From the NCBI GenBank assembly GCA_945221685.1, contig CALYNN010000124.1, positions 1 through 5,123 of the forward strand: a stretch of DNA of 5,123 nt, written 5' to 3'. The stretch is from an uncultured Clostridia bacterium. GTDB lineage: Bacteria; Bacillota; Clostridia; Oscillospirales; Acutalibacteraceae. Below are positions 1 through 5,123 of this stretch, one piece after another. The number at the start of each line of letters is the position of its first letter. The stretch's first letter is position 1. The position numbers and the translations under genes are program-made. Under the pieces are notes generated by a model. That model searched no databases, was not told the origin of the DNA, and was given only the letters and a program-made list of their open reading frames with translations.

Positions 1-39
1 TGCCTAGGCTCGTGGGCTCGGAGATGTGTATAAGAGACA
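1..39. other. Illumina Nextera adapter remnant (non-genomic)
   Basis: Bases 22-39 match the first 18 bases of the 19-bp Tn5 mosaic end used in Nextera libraries; the final expected G is T at base 40. Bases 9-21 match the read-2 tail (CTCGTGGGCTCGG) that precedes it. Bases 1-7 look like the end of an i7 index plus the next adapter base, with one mismatch at base 8 (G where the adapter has T). This is sequencing-library DNA left at a contig end, not a biological transposon end. Genomic sequence starts at about base 40 or 41. The identification relies on recalled adapter sequence and the match is nearly complete. Confidence 0.96.
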
Positions 40-40
40 T

Positions 41-562
41 GTAAAATGCGGTAATAACATCACTGCCGATTGCCAACGCACCGTGATTTTCAAGAAGCAT
101 TACATCGTGCTCCTCAAGGTACGGCTCAATAGAGTTAGGTACCTCCACGGTTGAGGGAGTGCCGTAGGGAGTCAGCGGAACGCTTCCGATTACTGCAACA
201 TCTTCAATCATATTATACATATCCATTGCCTTATGAGCCACGGCAAAGCCTGTTGCTCCCGGAGGATGAGCGTGAATAACGCTGAAAACATCGTCTCTTT
301 TTTCATAGCAGCGAAGGTGCATTTTGATTTCGCTTGAGGGGCGAAGTCCCTCTGCACCCTCTAAAACATTACCGTCCTTATCTATAAGAATAAGCTTTTC
401 GGGTGTAATAAAGGATTTGCTCATTCCGGTGGGAGTGGCAAGAATATTGCCGTTTTCAAGCTTAACGCTTACATTGCCGTCGTTTGCCGCAACCCAGCCT
501 AACTGCCACATCTTATGGCAAACATCGCAAATTTGATTTTTTACTTCTTCTATGTTTTGCAT
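41..562 (-). CDS. Class II (zinc) aldolase, L-fuculose-phosphate aldolase-like, C-terminus truncated by contig end
   Basis: The gene encodes a class II aldolase/adducin-family enzyme, a cytoplasmic zinc lyase. Such enzymes typically cleave a ketose 1-phosphate (L-fuculose or L-rhamnulose type) to dihydroxyacetone phosphate and an aldehyde. Visible family motifs in order are ANDGNVS (residues 26-32), TPTGMSK (43-49), SSE with the likely catalytic Glu78, the zinc-ligand pair in HAHPP (His97 and His99), and ENHGA with the third ligand His160. Only 174 genomic residues are present against about 215 for FucA, so roughly 40 C-terminal residues are missing. The frame stays open through the adapter to base 1, so any prediction running to the edge carries about 13 false residues. 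The start at 562 is supported by AGGAGG at 574-569, six bases upstream. The gene diverges from an AraC-type regulator. The exact sugar substrate cannot be read from sequence; ribulose-5-phosphate 4-epimerases and methylthioribulose-phosphate dehydratases share the fold. Confidence 0.9.
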
Positions 563-579
563 ATAATACCTCCTGTTAA

Positions 580-608
580 TTGACATTATTGCAGAATAAT
601 GATATTCT
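580..608 (+). promoter_or_regulatory. Candidate sigma-A promoter for the AraC-family gene (P1)
   Basis: A perfect -35 hexamer TTGACA lies at 580-585. A 17-base spacer separates it from TATTCT at 603-608, which matches four of six -10 consensus positions. Transcription would start near 615, giving a leader of about 80 nt before the start codon at 694. Its spacer and -10 coincide with two inverted repeats, which suggests control at this promoter. This is a motif match only. Confidence 0.5.
584..608. repeat. Two overlapping inverted repeats in the divergent spacer (candidate operator)
   Basis: The first palindrome is CATTATT, four bases, AATAATG at 584-601 (7-bp perfect arms). The second is AGAATA, four bases, TATTCT at 593-608 (6-bp perfect arms). 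They share bases 593-601 and fill the spacer and -10 region of candidate promoter P1. Binding by a dimeric regulator, perhaps the adjacent AraC-family protein, is plausible. AraC-family sites are more often direct repeats, and AT-rich DNA yields such palindromes by chance, so support is modest. Confidence 0.35.
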
Positions 609-627
609 AATTGTAGTATATTATAAT
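599..627 (+). promoter_or_regulatory. Alternative promoter for the AraC-family gene (P2)
   Basis: A perfect -10 hexamer TATAAT at 622-627 is preceded, at 17 bases, by ATGATA (599-604), which matches four of six -35 positions. It overlaps P1, so the two are alternatives or a tandem pair. In AT-rich spacer DNA, hexamers of this kind arise easily by chance. Confidence 0.35.
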
Positions 628-654
628 TTTTTCTTTAATGCTTGATGAATTATA
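620..654 (-). promoter_or_regulatory. Candidate -10 elements for the divergent aldolase gene
   Basis: Reading the minus strand, TATAAT occurs at 654-649 and again at 625-620. Neither has a better than three-of-six -35 hexamer at 17-18 bases. A weak -35 element would fit a promoter that needs an activator such as the divergent AraC-family protein; that is an inference. From the 625-620 element the leader before the aldolase start at 562 would be about 50 nt. Confidence 0.3.
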
Positions 655-693
655 GGCAAAAACTATGACAATATTCACTTTTGAGGTTTTTTT

Positions 694-1551
694 ATGAATT
701 ACAGTGAGCTATATGAAAACAAAAAACGCGGCTCTTTTGATTTTCCCATAGAGCTTTATTATGTTGATGAAAGCTCTCCGAGGTATCATATGCCGCTTCA
801 CTGGCACCTTGAATACGAGCTTATTACCGTGCTTAAGGGTAGTCTTGAGCTTTCGGTTGACGGCGAAAAGACAGTGCTCAACTGCGGCGACTGCATTTGG
901 ATTGGCGACGGAGTTGTGCACGGAGGTACGCCCAAGGACTGCATTTACGAGTGCGTAGTTTTTGACTTGGGTACGCTTTTGCACGATACTCCCGTTTGCA
1001 AGCGAAGCGCAACGGAATTTTTGGCAAACAAGAACGGATTTACCTCGGTGCTTCGCAAGGGTACTCCCGCCGCCGCCACGGCAGACAAAATATTTGAAGC
1101 AATGGAAAAGGAGCAGCGCGGCTACGAATGGATAACGGTTGGACTTATGTGGCAGCTTATGGGTATGCTCCTATCCTTAAAGGACGGTCAGCTGTTTACG
1201 GTTGACAACAGAACGCAGGTTAACAGGCTGAAAAATGTTTTGACCTACATAAGAAACCGCTACGACAGCGTTGTAACCCTTGAGGAGTTGGCGGCGGTTG
1301 CAGGAATGTCGCCAAGATATTTTTGCCGAGCCTTTTCGCAGATAACAGGAAAAACGCCTATTGCTTACCTAAATTACTACCGAATAGAAGCGGCAGGCGA
1401 GCGACTGCTGATGACCGATGAAACCATAACGGATATTGCTCTTGCCTGCGGATTTAACGATTTAAGCTACTTTTCAAAAATGTTTGCCAAGGAAAAGGGA
1501 GTCAGCCCATCTCAATACAGAAAGCGTGAAAAAGCCGTTTGGAGCAGTTAA
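694..1551 (+). CDS. AraC-family transcriptional regulator with N-terminal cupin domain
   Basis: This 285-residue protein has the usual two-part AraC-family design. The N-terminal cupin-like sensor spans about residues 30-95 and contains PLHWHLEYEL (34-43; His35, His37 and Glu42 in the typical cupin positions), followed by the VDGEKTVLNCGDCIWI strand pattern (55-70). The C-terminal DNA-binding domain carries two helix-turn-helix units: residues 196-219 (LEELAAVAGMSPRYF...) and 245-269 (ITDIALACGFNDLSYFSKMF...), the second matching the family signature. Length is normal for the family. The start is supported by GAGG at 683-686, seven bases upstream. The gene is divergent from the aldolase over a 131-bp spacer and convergent with the 5-oxoprolinase operon. 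By family habit it would sense a small ligand, commonly a sugar, and regulate itself and the aldolase; this is inferred. Its last codons form one arm of a terminator hairpin. Confidence 0.93.
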   Translation: MNYSELYENKKRGSFDFPIELYYVDESSPRYHMPLHWHLEYELITVLKGSLELSVDGEKTVLNCGDCIWIGDGVVHGGTPKDCIYECVVFDLGTLLHDTPVCKRSATEFLANKNGFTSVLRKGTPAAATADKIFEAMEKEQRGYEWITVGLMWQLMGMLLSLKDGQLFTVDNRTQVNRLKNVLTYIRNRYDSVVTLEELAAVAGMSPRYFCRAFSQITGKTPIAYLNYYRIEAAGERLLMTDETITDIALACGFNDLSYFSKMFAKEKGVSPSQYRKREKAVWSS

Positions 1552-1566
1552 GTCCAAACGGCTTTT
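1529..1566. terminator. Bidirectional intrinsic terminator between convergent genes
   Basis: A perfect 14-bp stem pairs AAAAGCCGTTTGGA (1530-1543) with TCCAAACGGCTTTT (1553-1566) around a nine-base loop. On the plus strand the stem ends in four Ts followed by GCCTTT. On the minus strand the GC core is followed by five Ts (1533-1529). It can therefore end both the AraC-family transcript and the minus-strand operon, whose last stop codon is 25 bases away. The left arm lies in codons 280-284 of the regulator, and its stop codon sits in the loop. Confidence 0.85.
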
Positions 1567-1591
1567 GCCTTTGTATTATCTATACCTTTGT

Positions 1592-2743
1592 TTAATAAAT
1601 GTAGCTTTTGTAACCAACAAGCCTTCCGCCCTTATAATATGTTCGCGGCACTCTGCGGGCAACACGGCAGGGAAGCTCATAATTAAATGAGTGAGCAAGG
1701 CCGGAAACCTCCTCCATTGAAAGCTCGTTATCCTTATCTCTGCCGACAAGGGTTACGGTTGTTCCAACCTGAACACCGTCTATATCGGTTACATCCACCA
1801 TAAACTGATCCATACAAACTCTGCCCAAAATAGGCGCGTACTGACCGTTTATCAAAACTCTGCCCTTATTTGAAAGGCATCGTGGGTAGCCGTCTGCATA
1901 GCCAACGGGGATGGTTGCAACCCTACGGGTTTCGGTGGTTTTGTATGTTCCGCCGTAGGAAATTTCTCTGCCTGCCTCCAAATCCTTTATATGAGAAATA
2001 TGGGCAATCCATTTCATTGCAGGCTTAATGCTCAAAAGACCTTTATCTACCTCCTCCGAGGGATAAAGTCCGTAAAGAATAATTCCCATTCGGCACATAT
2101 CAAAATATTCATCAAAATTCATAATGCCTGCGGAATTATTCAGGTGCTTAACAGGAATGGTTATACCCCTGTCCTCAAGCATTTTAACAAACTGCTTATA
2201 TTTTTCTCTCTGCGCTATAGCCTTATCCAAGCAGGATTCGTCTGCCGTGGCGAAATGAGAAAACAGTCCCTCTGCCTCAATATTGGGAAGCTCTGTTATT
2301 TTTTTGCAAATATCGGCACTTTCCTCGTTAACCTGAAGGCCGATACGGCTCATACCCGTATCTATGCAAAAATGAAATCTTGCAGCTTTATTTTGCTTTA
2401 CCGCCTCATCTGAAAGAGCCTTAGCGGCTTCATAGCTGAAAATGGGAATTCTTATATCGTATTTTACAACATCGCTGTACGCATTTTCAAACACATAGCC
2501 TAAGATAAGAACAGGAGTTTTTATTCCTGCTTTTTTCAGCTCCACTGCCTCTTCTATGCAGGCAACGCCGAAGAAATCCGCCTTATCGTCCAAAAGCTTT
2601 CCAAGGGCAACTGCTCCGTGACCGTAGGCGTCTGCCTTAATTACGCAAAGCAGCTTAACATCCTTTGGCAGCTTTTTTCTTGTATTGTTGTAGTTATATT
2701 CAACCGCGTCTAAATCTATTGCGGCTTCGGTTCTGAAAAACAT
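1592..2743 (-). CDS. alr: Alanine racemase (PLP-dependent, fold type III)
   Basis: The predicted enzyme interconverts L- and D-alanine for peptidoglycan synthesis. The complete 383-residue protein has family-typical length, with an N-terminal PLP-binding TIM barrel and a C-terminal beta domain. Visible motifs are IKADAYGHG with the PLP lysine Lys36, DTGMSRIG (128-135; Arg133), HLNNSAG (200-206), CRMGI with the pyridine-contacting Arg218, ISYGGTY with the catalytic Tyr263, GYADGYPR (281-288) and GRVCMDQFMVD (307-317). Two positions differ from Geobacillus stearothermophilus Alr by hand alignment. Cys126 lies where that enzyme has the carbamylated Lys129, and Arg363 lies where it has Tyr354. 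The gene is last in the operon. Its ATG shares one base with the pxpA stop (TAATG), with AGAGG at 2758-2754, so translation is probably coupled. Alanine racemase is the best call, but operon position and the changed residues leave another amino-acid substrate possible. Confidence 0.92.
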   Translation of the reverse strand: MFFRTEAAIDLDAVEYNYNNTRKKLPKDVKLLCVIKADAYGHGAVALGKLLDDKADFFGVACIEEAVELKKAGIKTPVLILGYVFENAYSDVVKYDIRIPIFSYEAAKALSDEAVKQNKAARFHFCIDTGMSRIGLQVNEESADICKKITELPNIEAEGLFSHFATADESCLDKAIAQREKYKQFVKMLEDRGITIPVKHLNNSAGIMNFDEYFDMCRMGIILYGLYPSEEVDKGLLSIKPAMKWIAHISHIKDLEAGREISYGGTYKTTETRRVATIPVGYADGYPRCLSNKGRVLINGQYAPILGRVCMDQFMVDVTDIDGVQVGTTVTLVGRDKDNELSMEEVSGLAHSFNYELPCRVARRVPRTYYKGGRLVGYKSYIY

Positions 2744-2758
2744 TACTTAATTACCTCT
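2741..2758 (-). promoter_or_regulatory. TAATG stop/start overlap and ribosome site joining pxpA to alr
   Basis: The TAA stop of pxpA (2745-2743) and the ATG of the racemase (2743-2741) share base 2743. An AGAGG ribosome site at 2758-2754 lies inside the end of pxpA, ten bases from the ATG. This arrangement is typical of translational coupling or reinitiation between genes in one mRNA, and it also fixes the racemase start. Confidence 0.8.
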
Positions 2759-3498
2759 GATATTGAAAGTGTTTTAATACCGTTTTGGTCAAAGGCTTTA
2801 TTCAGCGCTTTAACGAAATCAAGGGCCTTTGCTCCGTCGCCGTGAACGCACACCGAATGAGCTTCAATAGCAATTTCCTCGCCGGTATATGCAGTTACCC
2901 TGCCCTGTGTTACCATTTTTAAAACACGCTCAATAGCTTCGCCTTCATCCTCTATCATAGCACCCTCAAGTCCTCTTTTTCTTAAGGTACCGTCAGCCTC
3001 ATAGGCACGGTCTGCAAAAACTTCGCAGGCATATTTTAAGCCCTTAGCCTTGGCGGCTTCTATCATTTTTGAGCCTGAAAGTCCAAGCAAAATAAGCGAA
3101 GAATCAAAATCACGAATTGCCTGAACAACGGCGTTTGAAAGCTCCGTGCTCTTTGCCGCCATATTATACATTGCACCGTGAGGCTTTACATGCTGAATAG
3201 GTGCACCTCCTGCCTTGGCAAAAGCAGACAAAGCACCAAGCTGATAAAGGGTGTATTCATACACCTGGGAGGGAGTAACCTCCATATTGGTTCTGCCGAA
3301 ATTATCTCTGTCGGGATAACCGGGGTGAGCACCAAAGGCTACGCCGTTTGCTTTGCAAAGCTCAACGGTTTTTTTCATAAGTTCACTGCCGCCTGCATGA
3401 AAGCCGCAGGCAATATTTGCACTTGTGATAAGAGGAATAATGCTTTCGTCGCAATGGGCGCCCTCGCCCAAATCACAGTTTAAATCTATCTTATACAT
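2743..3498 (-). CDS. pxpA: 5-oxoprolinase subunit PxpA (LamB/YcsF family)
   Basis: PxpA works with PxpB and PxpC as the prokaryotic cytoplasmic 5-oxoprolinase, which uses ATP to open 5-oxo-L-proline to L-glutamate. The 251-residue product is full length for the family. It shows the LamB/YcsF signatures in order: IDLNCDLGEG (4-13), ANIACGFHAGG (27-37), GAHPGYPDRDNFGR (56-69), QHVKPHGAMYN (102-112), EVFADRAYEADG (159-170) and VHGDG (218-222). I chose the ATG at 3498 because the family begins directly with this M-x-x-DLNCDLGE stretch and a GAGTG ribosome site lies five bases upstream. An in-frame ATG at 3549 would add 17 unlike residues and overlap the preceding gene. It follows the ycsI-family gene by 22 bases and overlaps the racemase start by one base. 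Confidence 0.95.
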   Translation of the reverse strand: MYKIDLNCDLGEGAHCDESIIPLITSANIACGFHAGGSELMKKTVELCKANGVAFGAHPGYPDRDNFGRTNMEVTPSQVYEYTLYQLGALSAFAKAGGAPIQHVKPHGAMYNMAAKSTELSNAVVQAIRDFDSSLILLGLSGSKMIEAAKAKGLKYACEVFADRAYEADGTLRKRGLEGAMIEDEGEAIERVLKMVTQGRVTAYTGEEIAIEAHSVCVHGDGAKALDFVKALNKAFDQNGIKTLSISEVIK

Positions 3499-3503
3499 AG
3501 TAT

Positions 3504-3515
3504 CACTCTTTTCCT
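3504..3515 (-). promoter_or_regulatory. Ribosome binding site fixing the pxpA start
   Basis: The 22-base gap between the ycsI-family stop and the chosen pxpA ATG is purine-rich on the coding strand (AGGAAAAGAGTG). GAGTG sits five bases from the ATG at 3498, with a further AGGA 13 bases away. This supports the shorter start over the in-frame ATG at 3549. Confidence 0.55.
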
Positions 3516-3520
3516 GAACA

Positions 3521-4306
3521 TTAATACTTAAGCGAGGTATTCTTAACATCGCAAATAAACATATGGCCCGGAGAATGAGTTATTGCAATAGGCGGCTTTG
3601 TTGCCGTTACAATATTTTGAGGTGTTACTCCGCAGGGCCAGAACACAGGAATTTCGCCCTCCTTGACTGTTACCGCATCGCCGTAATCAGGCTTTGAAAT
3701 ATCGCTTATTCCAATAAGCTCGGGACTGCCGATATGGATAGGCGCACCGTGAACACGGGGCATTGCCGCAGTAACATTAACAGCCTTAACGACCAAATCA
3801 TAAGGAATAGGACGCATTGAAACAACCATATTCCCGTGAAAAACTCCTGCGCTTTCAAGGGGAATATTTGTGTTAAACATAGGAACATTTTTTCCCTCTT
3901 CAATATGGCGCACGGGAACATCCGCCTCTAAAAGCTCTGCCTCAAAGGAAAAAGAGCAGCCAATAAGGAAATACACAAAATCATCCTGCCAGTAATCGGT
4001 AATATCCGTTACCTCCTCGGTAAGAACACCGTTTTTCCATATTCGGTATTTTGGAAAATCGGTGCAGATATTACCGTAGCCTGCCATAGATTTAATATCC
4101 TTTGAGCCTGCGTCACCAACCTCTAAAATCGGGCAGGGCCTTGGATTTCTCATACAAAGCAGAAGAAAGTCAAAGGCATACTCCTTTGGCAAGATACAAA
4201 GGTTTGCCTGTGCATAACCGCTGCACATACCGGAGGTCTGTCCGGTAAGCTTTTGCTCTCTTATCAGCTTTTTAACCTCCTGAGGCTTCATAGAAGAATA
4301 GTCCAT
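3521..4306 (-). CDS. YcsI/DUF1445 family protein (putative hydro-lyase, D-glutamate cyclase-related)
   Basis: This complete 261-residue protein belongs to the DUF1445 (YcsI) family, annotated as putative hydro-lyases without a firmly proven bacterial reaction. Conserved stretches are SGMCSGYAQANLCILP (25-40), FDFLLLCMRNPRPCPILEV (45-63), GCSFSFE (116-122), RHIEEGKNVPMF.TNI (133-148), SMRPIP (163-168), RVHGAPIHIG (184-193), PVFWPCGVTPQ (220-230) and ITHSPGHMF (242-250). Length is family-typical. No signal peptide or membrane segment is visible, so it is probably cytoplasmic. The start at 4306 has AAGGAG at 4319-4314, seven bases upstream. It lies between pxpC and pxpA, as YcsI does within the Bacillus ycsF-kipA cluster. 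The mammalian D-glutamate cyclase DGLUCY, which forms 5-oxo-D-proline, carries a DUF1445 region, though its catalysis has been linked to another domain. A role in making, isomerising or clearing 5-oxoproline-related compounds is therefore reasonable but inferred. Confidence 0.9.
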   Translation of the reverse strand: MDYSSMKPQEVKKLIREQKLTGQTSGMCSGYAQANLCILPKEYAFDFLLLCMRNPRPCPILEVGDAGSKDIKSMAGYGNICTDFPKYRIWKNGVLTEEVTDITDYWQDDFVYFLIGCSFSFEAELLEADVPVRHIEEGKNVPMFNTNIPLESAGVFHGNMVVSMRPIPYDLVVKAVNVTAAMPRVHGAPIHIGSPELIGISDISKPDYGDAVTVKEGEIPVFWPCGVTPQNIVTATKPPIAITHSPGHMFICDVKNTSLKY

Positions 4307-4327
4307 AATTAATCTCCTTGTTATTTA

Positions 4328-5123
4328 TCAGTAAAAAAGTAGGTTATCAAAATATTTGCTTTCCTTTCGGGCGGCTCTTTCAGCAGCTTTAACCGACACC
4401 TGCTTAAATTTTACAGTGTCTCCGGGTCTTGCCTGTGCAAGCAGAGGCAAATCGGCAGAGATAACAGTTGCTATTTTTGCGTAGCCGCCTGTTGTTTGGT
4501 GGTCTGCCGCAAGAATTATAGGCACTCCGCTTTTAGGTATCTGCACCGAGCCAAAAACAATACCGTCGGAAATAATATCCATACCGTCTCTGCCCTTCAT
4601 TGCAGGACCGTCAAGGCGAATTCCCATTCGGTCTGCGTTAGGAGTAACCTTGTATTCGGCAGAGAAAAATATTTTTTTATCCTCATCGGTAAACATAAAA
4701 TCCTGCGGACCCAAAACTGCACGAAGTATAACGGTGCTTTCGTATTTTTCAGGGGGAACCTGCCGCTTGTCAAGCTCCATAAACGAAAGGTCGATACAAT
4801 CGCTGCCTATATTCAGCACATCGCCTGCCTCAAGCCTTCTGCCGTTATATCCGCCGATTTCGGATTTCAAATTTGTTGAACGGCTTTCCATAACAGGTTC
4901 AACATCAATTCCGCCGCTGACAGCAAGATACGCCCTAAGTCCTTTTTTTGCACAGCCAACCGCAAGCTCATCTCCCATAGCCACGCGGTAAGCCTTGCAC
5001 ATACGGATAGGCGAGCCGTTTATTTTTGCTTCAAAATCACCGCCGCACAGTGCAATAATACACTTTTGGGTAAATCGGGCGGTAATTCCCAGCATGGTGA
5101 TTTCTATGACAGCGCAATTGGGC
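4328..5123 (-). CDS. pxpC: 5-oxoprolinase subunit PxpC (KipA/YbgK, biotin-dependent carboxyltransferase-like), N-terminus outside window
   Basis: PxpC is the third subunit of the PxpABC 5-oxoprolinase and belongs to the KipA/AHS2 family, related to the carboxyltransferase part of urea amidolyase. Conserved stretches, counting residue 1 as the Met at 5095, are LRAYLAVSGGIDVEPVMESRST (53-74, with the family GLRAYLAVxGGI pattern), RMGIRLDGPAM (156-166), SDGIVFGSVQIP (176-187), GVPIILAADHQTTGGY (190-205), DLPLLAQARPGD (215-226). The Met at 5095 is not the start. The frame is open upstream to the edge and reads PNCAVIEIT before it, matching the family's conserved ALEITLLGP strand. About 264 residues are visible against 310-335 in the family, so some 50-60 N-terminal residues lie outside. 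PxpB would be expected just upstream. The next gene starts 21 bases after this stop, consistent with one operon. Confidence 0.93.
   Translation of the reverse strand, partial: PNCAVIEITMLGITARFTQKCIIALCGGDFEAKINGSPIRMCKAYRVAMGDELAVGCAKKGLRAYLAVSGGIDVEPVMESRSTNLKSEIGGYNGRRLEAGDVLNIGSDCIDLSFMELDKRQVPPEKYESTVILRAVLGPQDFMFTDEDKKIFFSAEYKVTPNADRMGIRLDGPAMKGRDGMDIISDGIVFGSVQIPKSGVPIILAADHQTTGGYAKIATVISADLPLLAQARPGDTVKFKQVSVKAAERAARKESKYFDNLLFY

Noticed and set aside
22..39. Tn5 mosaic end, suggesting an insertion sequence end
   Set aside because: It is joined to the Nextera read-2 tail and lies at the very edge of the window, so it is library adapter, not a genomic transposon.
324..536. Plus-strand open frame of 70 codons
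   Set aside because: It lies wholly antisense to the aldolase, whose zinc and catalytic motifs are intact, and its product resembles no family I recognise.
709..984. Minus-strand open frame of 91 codons
   Set aside because: It is antisense to the cupin domain of the AraC-family regulator and has no recognisable domain.
1484..1690. Plus-strand open frame running past the AraC-family stop
   Set aside because: It is out of frame with the regulator, crosses the terminator and runs antisense into the racemase gene.
1991..2413. Plus-strand open frame of 140 codons
   Set aside because: It is antisense to the middle of the racemase gene, whose protein is fully conserved in the other frame. It is a shadow frame.
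3178..3483. Plus-strand open frame of 101 codons
   Set aside because: It is antisense to the pxpA signature region and has no recognisable domain.
3499..3549. Longer pxpA start at 3549
   Set aside because: It adds 17 residues not seen in the family and overlaps the end of the ycsI-family gene. The start at 3498 has the conserved N-terminus and a nearby ribosome site.
4496..4991. Two overlapping plus-strand open frames (4496-4879 and 4650-4991)
   Set aside because: Both are antisense to pxpC, which carries clear family motifs across this span.
1592..5123. The AraC-family protein as dedicated regulator of the 5-oxoprolinase operon
   Set aside because: It is convergent with the operon and separated from it by a terminator, and the operon promoter lies outside the window. 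Its divergent position points to the aldolase instead.

Overview
The window looks like one end of a draft or metagenome-assembled contig from a Gram-positive, Firmicutes-type bacterium, most likely an anaerobic gut Clostridia relative. The evidence is moderate GC with AT-rich spacers, strong AGGAGG-type ribosome sites, and a 5-oxoprolinase cluster with a YcsI-family gene, as in the Bacillus ycsF-ycsI-kipI-kipA region. This placement is inferred from gene content and style; the window holds no rRNA or other phylogenetic marker. The first ~39 bases are not genomic. They match the Illumina Nextera read-2 transposase adapter, ending in the Tn5 mosaic end, with part of an index before it.

Layout from left to right: (1) adapter remnant, 1-39. 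(2) A minus-strand class II (zinc) aldolase of the fuculose/rhamnulose-phosphate aldolase type, truncated at its C-terminus by the contig end. (3) A 131-bp AT-rich divergent spacer with candidate promoters and two overlapping inverted repeats. (4) A plus-strand AraC-family regulator with an N-terminal cupin. (5) A strong hairpin that overlaps the regulator's stop codon and can act as a terminator for both strands. (6) A compact minus-strand operon running to the right edge. In transcription order it is pxpC (5' end outside the window), a ycsI/DUF1445 gene, pxpA, and an alanine racemase gene.

The operon's core theme is 5-oxoproline (pyroglutamate) use. PxpA and PxpC are two of the three subunits of the prokaryotic ATP-dependent 5-oxoprolinase; PxpB is expected just beyond the right edge. 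The YcsI-family protein is a usual companion of unproven function, related to a domain of the mammalian D-glutamate cyclase. The racemase is joined to pxpA by a TAATG stop/start overlap, so the two are probably translationally coupled. That raises the possibility that its true substrate belongs to the same amino-acid pathway. The operon's promoter lies outside the window. The AraC regulator is divergent from the aldolase and convergent with the operon, so the aldolase is its more likely target.

I see no CRISPR array, tRNA, rRNA, insertion sequence or phage gene. The gene content is ordinary. The points worth a second look are the adapter contamination, the racemase's operon position and its active-site substitution, and the operator-like repeats in the divergent spacer.
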